From Sphaerotilus hippei (lineage in GTDB: Bacteria > Pseudomonadota > Gammaproteobacteria > Burkholderiales > Burkholderiaceae_C), in contig NZ_QJJS01000012.1 of the NCBI RefSeq assembly GCF_003201595.1, positions 83,366 through 132,880 on the forward strand: DNA of 49,515 nucleotides. Reading direction: 5' to 3'. The position numbers and the translations under genes are program-made. Below, piece after piece: positions 1-7,465 of this stretch. How positions within the stretch are numbered: the stretch's first letter is position 1; each line of letters starts with the position of its first letter. The notes below the pieces were generated by a model. That model was not told where the DNA came from and did not search any database. It saw only the letters and a list, made by a program, of their open reading frames with translations.

Positions 1-974
1 GCCCCGAGCACGTCGGCGCCCCCGGCCGGGCTGTTGCCCACGGCGGAGATGACGTTGCCCGAGGCCGAGGCGAGCGTGGCGTCCTCGGTGACGGTGTTGG
101 TGTCGGCCACGGCGGCCGGTCCGGTGTCGGTGATCGAGACCAGCAGGTCGCCGGACGACGAGTTGCCCAGCACATCGGTCACCGTGACGGCGAAGCTGTC
201 ACCGATCGCCGCACCCGAGGTGTGCGTGGCCGTGTTCGGGTCGTAGGTGTAGCTGATGGTGCCGGTCGCGGCGTCGTAGCCCGACAGCACCAGCGTGCCG
301 GCGGTGGTGACCAGCGTCACTGGCGAGGTCGTGAGCGTGGCGAGCTGGGCGGCGGTCAGCGTCGTGCCCCCGACCGTCACCGAGGCCAGCCCTTCGGGGG
401 CCGTGACGATGAAGCTGCCCGGCGTGGCGGCAGCCGACTCCGGCACCGACAGCGTCGCGGCGGTCACGCCCAGCACGGGAAAGCTCAGCGTTGCGGTGTC
501 ACGGCTCTCGACCAGCGAGCTGCCCGTGGCGGTGTCGTAGCTGTATTCGGATGCACCGACCACCTCGGTGATGCGGGTGATGCGCAGGCCTTCCAGCAGG
601 CCGCCGCTGTCACCGCCGGTCAGACCGGCGGCCGGAGCGATGTCGAGCGTCGCGTCGTCGAGGGCGGCCAGCACCGGCTCCAGCTCGTCGCCGGCGGGGC
701 CTCGTGCCAGGCGGGTGCCATCGGCCTCGATCTGCACGATGCCGTCCTGCGACGTCATGATCACGTCGCCCTTCTTGATGAACTCGCCGACCTGCAGCTG
801 GTGCACCTCACCGTCCGGCGTGCGCACCAGGGCCACGCCCCAGACGCCGACCACCTTGCCGGCGGGCAGCCGGGCCGGGACATAACCGGGCTTGAGCGTG
901 ACGGACTTGAGGCCGGGCATGGCGTTCAGGTCAAGCGACGGGGTGGTGTTCGAAGGGGTCGAGCTGGCAGCCAT
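1..974 (-). CDS. LapA-type giant surface adhesin (retention-module protein), N-terminal part
   Basis: Seen: an open frame from ATG at 974 that runs off the left edge, giving 324 residues. Residues 25-95 form a small beta-rich module (VVGVWGVALVRTPDG ... VGEFIKKGDVIMTSQDG ... IEADGTRLARG) like the N-terminal retention module of LapA adhesins. PAAG follows at residues 114-117, then Ser/Thr/Gly-rich Ig/cadherin-like repeats (YTYDPNTATHTSG, FAVTVTD). There is no Sec signal peptide, as expected for type I secretion. Known: in LapA-type proteins the module plugs the outer-membrane pore and anchors the adhesin until LapG cuts at [T/A/P]AAG. The LapC- and LapB-like genes lie directly upstream on the same strand, which supports the assignment. 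The length and C-terminal secretion signal are outside the window. No strong ribosome site precedes the ATG. Confidence 0.85.
   Translation of the reverse strand, partial: MAASSTPSNTTPSLDLNAMPGLKSVTLKPGYVPARLPAGKVVGVWGVALVRTPDGEVHQLQVGEFIKKGDVIMTSQDGIVQIEADGTRLARGPAGDELEPVLAALDDATLDIAPAAGLTGGDSGGLLEGLRITRITEVVGASEYSYDTATGSSLVESRDTATLSFPVLGVTAATLSVPESAAATPGSFIVTAPEGLASVTVGGTTLTAAQLATLTTSPVTLVTTAGTLVLSGYDAATGTISYTYDPNTATHTSGAAIGDSFAVTVTDVLGNSSSGDLLVSITDTGPAAVADTNTVTEDATLASASGNVISAVGNSPAGGADVLG
624..635 (-). other. Predicted LapG-type cleavage motif (PAAG) in the adhesin
   Basis: The codons CCG GCC GCC GGT encode Pro-Ala-Ala-Gly at residues 114-117, between the retention module and the first repeat. 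The LapG periplasmic protease family cuts [T/A/P]AAG at this place in LapA-like adhesins. Residues 1-324 contain no other copy. Neither lapG nor lapD is in the window, so cleavage is inferred. Confidence 0.65.
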
Positions 975-1052
975 GGCGGTTCTTTCGGAGGTTCGGACCG
1001 GTGGGGGATCGGGTTCGGCTGCTGCCTTATCGATCCAGTTGGCGGGTTTTTC

Positions 1053-1066
1053 GTGAAGCGCTTCAC
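1053..1066. promoter_or_regulatory. 14-bp perfect palindrome upstream of the adhesin
   Basis: GTGAAGCGCTTCAC is a perfect palindrome about 80 nt upstream of the adhesin start, in the gap between the adaptor terminator and the adhesin. The position suits an operator for a dimeric regulator. I do not recognise the regulator, and the motif could also be chance. Confidence 0.35.
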
Positions 1067-1206
1067 TGCTACAGCGCCATTCCCGAGGATAACGCGGCAC
1101 CCGGATCAGGGGAAACGGGTGGCTGCCAGTTTTGTCACATCCGGGCCCGCGTTGCGGTGCCCGGCCTCCAGCATCCGGGGGTGTGGCGTCCGTTCGTGCC
1201 GGCCGC

Positions 1207-1249
1207 AAAAGCGGGAACGCCGCGCGACCTGTCGGTCGGCGCGGCGTTC
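1207..1249 (-). terminator. Intrinsic terminator after the type I secretion adaptor gene
   Basis: Read on the minus strand, an 11-bp perfect stem (arms 1239-1249 and 1215-1225) continues after one bulged G into a further 4 bp (GACC/GGTC) with a TGTC loop. A short T4 run (CTTTTGC) follows. It lies just past the stop codon at 1271 and separates the secretion genes from the adhesin. The short T run makes it less than ideal. Confidence 0.6.
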
Positions 1250-1270
1250 AGCAGCGGGTGACGAGGCGTT

Positions 1271-2698
1271 TCAGCGTTCGCTCAGCGCGTAGGCCTTGGC
1301 CTTCAGGATGGGCTTGAGCAGGTAGGACAGCACTGTCTTGCGGCCCGTCAGGATGTCGACCTCGGCCGTCATGCCCGGGATGATGGGCAGGTTGTCGGCG
1401 AACTGGGCATGCCTCGTGCGCACCCGCACCAGATAGAAGGCGTTGCCTTTCTCGTCGACCTGGGTGTCGGGACTGATGTTCTCGACCATGGCCTCCAGGC
1501 CGCCGTAGATCGAAAAATCGTAGGCGGTGAACTTGACCGTGGCCTTCTGGTTCGGGTGGATGAAGGCGATGTCCTTGGGCAGCACCTTGGCCTCGAGCAC
1601 CAGCGCGTCGTCCAGCGGCACGATCTCGACGATGTCCTTGCCCGCCGTGACGACCCCGCCCACGGTGTTGGCCAGCAGGCGCTGGACCCGTCCGCGCACC
1701 GGGGACTTGACCTGGGCCTTGTCGACCCGGTCGGTCAGGGCCACCGCGCCCTCGCGCAGCGTGTTGAGCTTGCCCAGCACCTCGGACAGCTCCTTGCGGG
1801 CCTCGTTGCGGAAGGCCAGCGAGGTTTCCTGCATCTTGCGCTCGGCCTCGTTGATCGCGGCCTCGACCCGCGAGATCTGCGCGGTCGACTGCTCCAGGTC
1901 GCCGCGGTTGCGGCTCACGTCACGTTCCAGGCGGATCACCTCGACCTCGGAGATGGCGCCCGAGGCCAGCAGTGGCCGGGTGCGCGTCAGCTCCTGCTGT
2001 GCGCTCTCGAGCGCCCGCTGGGCGGTCGAGCGGCGCGAGCGGGCTTCGCTGAGCTCCTGCTGCCGCTGCACCAGCTGCTGGCGGTTGATCGAGATCATCG
2101 CTCCCAGCTCCGAGGTGCGCGACAGGTAGAGGTTGCGCTCCTCGTCGATGATGTGCAGCTCCTGCGGATCGCCGGAGGAGGGCGGCGGCGGGATGAAGCT
2201 GGTGCCTTCGGCCAGCGCCTTCAGGCGGGCCTGCTTGACCTTCAGCGCGAAGGACTGCGCCGCGCTCTCCCGCACGCCGGAGGTGGCCCGGGTCTCGTCG
2301 ATGCGCAGCAGCAGCTGGCCGGCCTCGACCTCCTGGCCCTCGCGCACCAGGATCTCCGAGACCACGCCGCCGTCGAGCGACTGCACCACCTGCAGCTGGC
2401 GCGACGGGATGACCCGGCCGTCGCCGCGGGTGACCTCGTCGATCGAGGCGAAGGCGGACCAGACGATCAGCAGCACCACCACGATGGAGGCGGTGCGCAC
2501 GATGCGCTGCGCGCGTGCGGTCCGGCGGGTGGAGAAGAGCTCCTCGGCCTCGCCTTCGAAGGTCACGACCGCGCCCGGCGGGGGCTGGTCGGCGACGGTG
2601 CTGCCCAGCAGGCGGCGCGTGAGCGGCTCGAGCCACAGGCGCAGGCGTTCGAGCGTGGCGAGCAGCCTGCGGCCCAGCGTGATCAGGGTGCTGTTCAT
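1271..2698 (-). CDS. lapC: HlyD/LapC-like type I secretion periplasmic adaptor
   Basis: Membrane-fusion component that links the inner-membrane ABC exporter to an outer-membrane channel. Seen: 475 residues; one membrane segment at about 67-85 (IVRTASIVVVLLIVWSAF) after a cytoplasmic N-terminus; lipoyl-like halves (GGVVSEILVREGQEVEAGQ and SPVRGRVQRLL) around a long coiled coil at about 190-330; and a C-terminal HlyD-type domain ending in a basic tail. The start at 2698 is chosen because GAGGGGG precedes it with good spacing; the frame stays open 24 codons further up, but those codons overlap the ABC gene. It begins 10 nt after the ABC transporter stops, so the two are cotranscribed. The symbol follows the neighbouring adhesin. 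The family call is certain; LapC rather than another HlyD subgroup is inferred. Confidence 0.9.
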   Translation of the reverse strand: MNSTLITLGRRLLATLERLRLWLEPLTRRLLGSTVADQPPPGAVVTFEGEAEELFSTRRTARAQRIVRTASIVVVLLIVWSAFASIDEVTRGDGRVIPSRQLQVVQSLDGGVVSEILVREGQEVEAGQLLLRIDETRATSGVRESAAQSFALKVKQARLKALAEGTSFIPPPPSSGDPQELHIIDEERNLYLSRTSELGAMISINRQQLVQRQQELSEARSRRSTAQRALESAQQELTRTRPLLASGAISEVEVIRLERDVSRNRGDLEQSTAQISRVEAAINEAERKMQETSLAFRNEARKELSEVLGKLNTLREGAVALTDRVDKAQVKSPVRGRVQRLLANTVGGVVTAGKDIVEIVPLDDALVLEAKVLPKDIAFIHPNQKATVKFTAYDFSIYGGLEAMVENISPDTQVDEKGNAFYLVRVRTRHAQFADNLPIIPGMTAEVDILTGRKTVLSYLLKPILKAKAYALSER

Positions 2699-2708
2699 CG
2701 GGACCCCC

Positions 2709-4928
2709 TCACGCGGCCCGGGCGATGCGCCCGGACTGCAGTGCTTCCATGATGCGGTCGCGCGGGCCATCGGCCACCACCCGTCCGCCGTCGATGACGA
2801 TGACCCGGTCGACCAGCGACAGCATCGAGGTGCGGTGCGTCACCAGCACCACCGTCTTGCCGGCGGTGAACTCGGTCAGCTTCTTCGTGATCTGCGATTC
2901 GGTGGAGAAGTCCATCGCGCTGGTGGGTTCGTCGAGCAGCAGCACCGGCGCATTGAGCAGCACCGCGCGTGCGATGCCCACGCACTGGCGCTGGCCGCCG
3001 GAGAGGAACTCGCCGCGCTCGCCGACCTGCAGGTCGAAGCCGCGCGGGTGGCGGTTGACGAACTCCTGCAGGTGGGCGATCTCGGTGGCCGCCAGCACCG
3101 CCTGCTCGTCGGCGTAGGGCAGGCCCATCGTGATGTTCTCGCGCAGCGAGCCGTAGAAGAGGGTCACGTCCTGGGAGACGCAGGCGATGTTGCGCCTCAC
3201 GTCGGCCGGATCGAGCTGCCGCAGGTCGATGCCGTCGAGCAGCACCGCGCCGTCCCGGGGCTGGTAGAGGCCCAGGATCAGTTTCTCGATCGTCGACTTG
3301 CCCGAACCGACCCGACCGATCAGCGCGACCCGTTCGCCGGGCTGGATGCGGAAGCTCAGGTTGTCGATGATCGAGTCGTCCCGGCCGGGGTAGGCGAAGC
3401 TCACCTGCTTGAACTCGATCGCGCCCTGCAGCTCGCGCCGGTGCAGGAAGTTCGAGCCCTGTTCCCGCTCGACCGGCTGGGCCATCACCTTGTTGAGCGA
3501 CTCGAGCGCGGTGCGCGCGCCCTGGTACTGCATCAGCAGGCCGACGATCTGGCCGGCCGGGGCCAGGGCCCGCGAGGCCAGCGTGGTGCAGGCGATCAGC
3601 GCGCCCATCGTCAGCACCCGCTCGGAGATCAGGTGCACGCCGATGATCAGCACCGACAGGCTCACCATCTGCGACAGGAACTGGGTGCCGTAGCTGGCCC
3701 GGCTGGTCAGCGCACGCATGCGCATGCTGGTCTGCGCCAGCACCTGATTGCCCCGCTCCCAGCGCGACTGGATCACGCCTTCGGCCGCCTGGGTCTTGAG
3801 CGTCTCGATGCCCGACAGCGCCTCGACCAGCGTGGCGTTGCGCTGCGCGCTGATCTGGTAGGTCGACTGCGCCAGTTCGTGCAGGCGGTGCTGCAGCACG
3901 AAGCCGGCGATCAGCACCACCGCGAACACCAGCACCACCGGGATCACCAGCAGCGGCGAGATCCAGGCCATCGCCAGCATGAAGACCAGCGCGAAGGGCA
4001 GGTCGATCAGTGTGGTGACGGTCGACGAGGTGATGAAGTCGCGCACCTGCTCGAAGCCGCGCAGGTTGGAGGCGAAGGAGCCGACCGACTGCGGCCGGTT
4101 CTCCAGCCGCATGCCCAGCACCCGCTCCATCAGCGAAGAGGAGAGCTGGATGTCGATGCGCGCGCTGGCCTCGTCGAGGAAGTGGCTGCGCAGCAGCCGC
4201 ATCACGAAGTCCGCGCCCAGCACCATGGCCAGCCCGGCGGCCAGCACCCACAGCGTCTCCAGCGCGTGGTTGGGCACCACGCGGTCGTAGACGTTCATCG
4301 TGAAGATCGGGAAGGCCAGCCCGAACAGGTTGATCAGGAAGGCGGCCCACAGCACGTCGCGGTAGACCAGGCGCTGGCTCGAGATGGCGCTCCAGAACCA
4401 GTGCTTGCCGGCGTTGCTGGGCAGGTCGGCGGTGCGGTCGTCGAAGCGGAAATGCGGCCGCACGAACAGCGTCAGGCCGGTGTAGCGGCGCGCCACCTCC
4501 TTGCGCGGCATCAGCACCGAACCCTGGCCGGTCTCGGGCAGCAGCACCCGTGCGTCACCTTCCTTGGTCCAGCCCAGCAGCACGCAGGCTTCGTTGTTCT
4601 TCAGCAGCAGGATGGCGGGCAGGGCGGTGGCGTCGATGCGGTGCGGCTTGACCCGCTGCAGGCGGCTGAACATGCCCACCCGCTGGCAGGCGCGCTCGGC
4701 CAGCTTCAGCGTCAGGCGGCCACCCTCGAGCGGCAGGCCGGCCGACAGCGAGGCGCGCGAGGCCCCGACGCCGTTGAGGCGGCAGACCTCCAGCAGGCAG
4801 TCGAGCAGCGGATCGGGGTGGACCAGGTCCTCGCGCACGTGGGGGGCGCCGTGGTCGTCGGGGGTGTCGGTGGGCGGCGTGTCGGACATGTCGTCAGGCC
4901 CGCGGTCGGCAGCAATGGAAGGGGTCAT
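2709..4928 (-). CDS. lapB: Type I secretion ABC transporter with inactive C39-like domain (LapB-like)
   Basis: Inner-membrane permease/ATPase that powers export of the adjacent adhesin. Seen: 739 residues. An N-terminal C39-like domain (about 30-155) appears to lack the catalytic DCG cysteine motif (HPDPLLDCLLEVC instead), so it should bind substrate rather than cut it. Six transmembrane helices lie at about 165-460. The ATPase has Walker A GRVGSGKST near 537, signature LSGGQRQ near 641 and Walker B VLLLDEPTSAMD near 657. Internal ATG codons such as 4889 (MSDTPPTD) are alternative starts and give a length closer to the family norm. It follows the Nudix gene by 15 nt and precedes the adaptor by 10 nt. 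The outer-membrane TolC/LapE partner is not in the window. Confidence 0.92.
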   Translation of the reverse strand: MTPSIAADRGPDDMSDTPPTDTPDDHGAPHVREDLVHPDPLLDCLLEVCRLNGVGASRASLSAGLPLEGGRLTLKLAERACQRVGMFSRLQRVKPHRIDATALPAILLLKNNEACVLLGWTKEGDARVLLPETGQGSVLMPRKEVARRYTGLTLFVRPHFRFDDRTADLPSNAGKHWFWSAISSQRLVYRDVLWAAFLINLFGLAFPIFTMNVYDRVVPNHALETLWVLAAGLAMVLGADFVMRLLRSHFLDEASARIDIQLSSSLMERVLGMRLENRPQSVGSFASNLRGFEQVRDFITSSTVTTLIDLPFALVFMLAMAWISPLLVIPVVLVFAVVLIAGFVLQHRLHELAQSTYQISAQRNATLVEALSGIETLKTQAAEGVIQSRWERGNQVLAQTSMRMRALTSRASYGTQFLSQMVSLSVLIIGVHLISERVLTMGALIACTTLASRALAPAGQIVGLLMQYQGARTALESLNKVMAQPVEREQGSNFLHRRELQGAIEFKQVSFAYPGRDDSIIDNLSFRIQPGERVALIGRVGSGKSTIEKLILGLYQPRDGAVLLDGIDLRQLDPADVRRNIACVSQDVTLFYGSLRENITMGLPYADEQAVLAATEIAHLQEFVNRHPRGFDLQVGERGEFLSGGQRQCVGIARAVLLNAPVLLLDEPTSAMDFSTESQITKKLTEFTAGKTVVLVTHRTSMLSLVDRVIVIDGGRVVADGPRDRIMEALQSGRIARAA

Positions 4929-4943
4929 CCAGGATGGGGTTCT

Positions 4944-5489
4944 TCAGGGGATATCGGCGCAATGCACGCCGAATTGACCGCTGCGGCGGTCGGCGAAGTA
5001 GCGCTCGAGGGTCACCCGGACCGTGCGGAACGCCAGCTCGTCCCAGGGCACCTCGTCCTCGCGGAACAGCTGCGCCTCGATGGTCTCCGGGCCGGGGTCG
5101 AAGCGGGTGTCGAGCAGCCGGGCGCGGTAGAACAGGTGGACCTGGCCGACCCGGGCGACGTTGAGCACCGTGTAGAGCCCGCCGAGCTCGATGCGCGCGC
5201 CGGCCTCCTCGATCGTCTCGCGCAGCGCGCCTTCGGCGGTGGTCTCGCCGAGCTCCATGAAGCCCGCCGGCAGCGTCCACAGCCCGCGCCGCGGCTCGAT
5301 GTTGCGGCGGCACAGCAGCACCTGGTCTTCCCACACCGGCAGGGTGCCCACCACGTTGAGCGGGTTCTCGTAGTGGATGGTGGTGCAGGCCAGGCAGGTC
5401 GCCCGTTCGCGGTTGTCGTCGTCCGGGACCCGGTACGTGACCGGACTCCCGCATTCACGGCAGTGTCTGATGCGGCGCTGGAGGGGCAT
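4944..5489 (-). CDS. Nudix hydrolase with N-terminal zinc ribbon
   Basis: Probable cytoplasmic hydrolase of a nucleoside diphosphate linked to another moiety; the substrate cannot be read from the sequence. Seen: 181 residues. An N-terminal four-cysteine ribbon (CRECG ... CLAC) at about 13-40 is followed by a Nudix fold with the box GFMELGETTAEGALRETIEE then AG, matching GX5EX7REUXEEXGU apart from one Thr. The ATG at 5489 sits just before the ribbon, the usual start for this subgroup. It is the first gene of the minus-strand run into the secretion genes (15 nt gap) and diverges from maiA. Nothing in the sequence links it to adhesin export, so the neighbourhood may be incidental. Confidence 0.88.
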   Translation of the reverse strand: MPLQRRIRHCRECGSPVTYRVPDDDNRERATCLACTTIHYENPLNVVGTLPVWEDQVLLCRRNIEPRRGLWTLPAGFMELGETTAEGALRETIEEAGARIELGGLYTVLNVARVGQVHLFYRARLLDTRFDPGPETIEAQLFREDEVPWDELAFRTVRVTLERYFADRRSGQFGVHCADIP

Positions 5490-5592
5490 CCGACGAGTGT
5501 AGCCTGCCGGTTTTGCATGGCATCATCGACTTCGCCCGGCCTGCGCCCAGGCGCGCTCACCAGTCGACAAAATGCACGAGGAGTCACGCTCG

Positions 5593-6231
5593 ATGGAGCT
5601 CTACAGCTATTTCAGGTCTTCCGCCTCCTTCCGTGTGCGCATCGGCCTGGCGCTCAAAGGCCTGGCCTTCGACTACCGGGCGGTCCACCTGGTGCGCAAC
5701 GAGCAGCTCGAGCCGGATTTCGAGGCCCTGTCCCCGCAGCGGCTGGTGCCCCTGCTGATCGACGGGCCGCACACGGTGAGCCAGTCGCTGGCGATCCTCG
5801 AATACCTCGACGAGCAGCACCCCGAGCCCGCGCTGCTGCCGGCCGATGCGCCCGGGCGGGCCCGGGTGCGCTCGCTCGCGCTGGACATCGCCTGCGAGAT
5901 CCATCCGCTCAACAACCTGCGTGTGCTGCGCTACCTGACGCAGCAGCTGGGCGTGAGCGAAGACGCCAAGAACGCCTGGTACCGGCACTGGACCGAAAAC
6001 GGCCTGCTGGCCGTCGAGCGGCGCCTGGCCCGCGACGAGGCCACGGGCCTGTACTGCCATGGCGACCAGCCCGGCCTGGCCGACTGCCTGCTGGTGCCGC
6101 AGATCTTCAACGCCCAGCGTTTCGAGTGCCAGCTCGATGCCGTGCCGACCGTGATGCGCATCTTCGAGGCCTGCATGGCCCTGCCGGCGTTCCAGAGCGC
6201 CCAGCCGTCGGCCTGTCCCGATGCGCAGTGA
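5593..6231 (+). CDS. maiA: Maleylacetoacetate isomerase (zeta-class glutathione S-transferase)
   Basis: Isomerises maleylacetoacetate to fumarylacetoacetate in the tyrosine/homogentisate route, using glutathione. Seen: 212 residues. The N-terminal thioredoxin fold carries the zeta-class motif YFRSSASFRVRIGLALKG (about 5-22), followed by LVPLLID and SQSLAILEYLDE (glutathione contacts), then the helical C-domain (ACEIHPLNNLRVLRYL; GLADCLLVPQIFNA). The start at 5593 follows a GAGGAG site at 5578-5583; an in-frame ATG at 5572 lies upstream of that site and is less likely. Its end overlaps pgeF by 11 nt. No other homogentisate-pathway gene is in the window, so a general zeta-GST role is possible. 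Confidence 0.9.
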   Translation: MELYSYFRSSASFRVRIGLALKGLAFDYRAVHLVRNEQLEPDFEALSPQRLVPLLIDGPHTVSQSLAILEYLDEQHPEPALLPADAPGRARVRSLALDIACEIHPLNNLRVLRYLTQQLGVSEDAKNAWYRHWTENGLLAVERRLARDEATGLYCHGDQPGLADCLLVPQIFNAQRFECQLDAVPTVMRIFEACMALPAFQSAQPSACPDAQ

Positions 6232-7084
6232 CCTGCCGGTGCGCCCGCACGAGGCCGGGGACCCTGCCGGCTGGAGCCGGCCGCCGTCGTGGCTGCAGCC
6301 CTCGTTCTCCGGCCCGGGCGTGCGCGCCTTGATGAGCGACCGCCAGGGCGGCGTCAGTGGCGGCGCCTTCGGCAGCTTCAATCCGCGCCCCGGCATCGGG
6401 GACGACGAACGCGCCGTGTCGATCAACCGCGAGCGCTTGCGCCTGGCCGCCGGCCGGCCGCCGCTGCTGTTCCAGCAGGTCCACGGGACGGCGGTCGCGG
6501 TGCTCGACGAGCTGCCGGCCGGCGTCGACAGCCTGTCGATCGCCGCCGATGCCGTGGTCTCGTCGGGCACGGCCCACGCCTGCGAGATCCAGGTGGCCGA
6601 CTGCCTGCCCGTGCTGTTCGCGCACCGGGACGGTCGGGTCGTCGGTGCGGCCCATGCCGGCTGGCGGGGCCTGGCCGGCGGGGTGCTGGAGGCGACGCTG
6701 GAGGCCCTCGGTCGCCTCGGTGGCGACGCCGCCCCCGACGCTTTTGAGGCCTGGCTGGGGCCGTGCATCGGCCCGGCCGCCTTCGAGGTCGGCGAGGACG
6801 TGCGTGAGGCCTTCTGCCGGCCCGATCCGGGCGCGGCGTCCCACTTCGTCGCCGGCCCGGGCCCGGGCAAGTGGCTCGCCGACCTGCCGGCGCTGGCCCG
6901 GCGCCGGCTGAGGGCCGCCGGCGTGCTCGAGCTCGCCGGCAACGACGGCAGCGATCGCTGGTGCACGGTCAGCCAGCCCGAGCGCTACTTCTCCTACCGG
7001 CGTGACCGGCACTGCGGCCGCATGTCGGCGCTGATCTGGCGCGAGCCGGAGGCGCCGGTTGGCTCAGGTGCGGGACTCGGCTGA
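6221..7084 (+). CDS. pgeF: Peptidoglycan editing factor / multicopper-type purine nucleoside phosphorylase (YfiH family)
   Basis: The family was once called laccase-like or DUF152. Members act on purine nucleosides, and the E. coli protein is linked to removing mis-incorporated residues from peptidoglycan precursors. Seen: 287 residues with the three metal-site segments: QQVHGTAVAVLDE, CEIQVADCLPVLFA and VGAAHAGWRGLAGGVLEATL, then a GPCIGPAAFEVGEDV loop. The N-terminus is somewhat longer than usual. The start at 6221 overlaps the maiA stop, so translation is probably coupled. The 3' end overlaps the convergent small membrane gene by 21 nt. Confidence 0.9.
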   Translation: MRSDLPVRPHEAGDPAGWSRPPSWLQPSFSGPGVRALMSDRQGGVSGGAFGSFNPRPGIGDDERAVSINRERLRLAAGRPPLLFQQVHGTAVAVLDELPAGVDSLSIAADAVVSSGTAHACEIQVADCLPVLFAHRDGRVVGAAHAGWRGLAGGVLEATLEALGRLGGDAAPDAFEAWLGPCIGPAAFEVGEDVREAFCRPDPGAASHFVAGPGPGKWLADLPALARRRLRAAGVLELAGNDGSDRWCTVSQPERYFSYRRDRHCGRMSALIWREPEAPVGSGAGLG

Positions 7085-7330
7085 CGGCGGGGCGGGCACC
7101 GGCCCGGCGGCCGCCTCGAGGTCACGTTGTGCCTGTTCGGCCGCCTCCTGCGCCTTGCGGGCGCGGCGGCGTGCCGGCGTGCGCAGCAGGTAGAGCACCA
7201 GCGCCAGCGGGCCGACCCCATAGAGCAGCAGCGTCACGACGGCTCCGAGCACGCTCCCGTCGGGGTGCATCAGCTCGGCCGCGGACATCATCACTGCGAC
7301 GTACATCCATGCGATGGCAACCAGGTACAT
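7064..7330 (-). CDS. Small two-helix membrane protein, unknown function
   Basis: Not recognised beyond a conserved-hypothetical look. Seen: 88 residues with two hydrophobic segments (MYLVAIAWMYVAVMMSA at 1-17 and LGAVVTLLLYGVGPLALVLYL at about 31-51), then a basic, Ala-rich cytoplasmic tail (RTPARRRARKAQEAAEQAQRD). The start at 7330 is chosen because AGGAGAG lies just upstream; the longer frame to 7477 runs into the phaC leader. It is divergent from phaC and overlaps the end of pgeF. A role with polymer granules would be speculation. Confidence 0.72.
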   Translation of the reverse strand: MYLVAIAWMYVAVMMSAAELMHPDGSVLGAVVTLLLYGVGPLALVLYLLRTPARRRARKAQEAAEQAQRDLEAAAGPVPAPPSAESRT

Positions 7331-7465
7331 CCACTCTCCTGCGTGTGGTGATCTTTCGACAGCGGACGCCATGGACCCGGCGTCATAATGAATCTGCAGG
7401 ATAAGGGCTGTCACCCGATCCGCATCAAAAAGACCGGCCCCGCACGGGGCAACCGGAGGAGCTAC

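Noticed and set aside
2133-6332. Very long open frame on the plus strand
   Set aside because: It lies opposite the secretion genes and the Nudix gene and then inside maiA. The product is His/Gln/Arg/Ala-rich with no domain, a GC-driven shadow.
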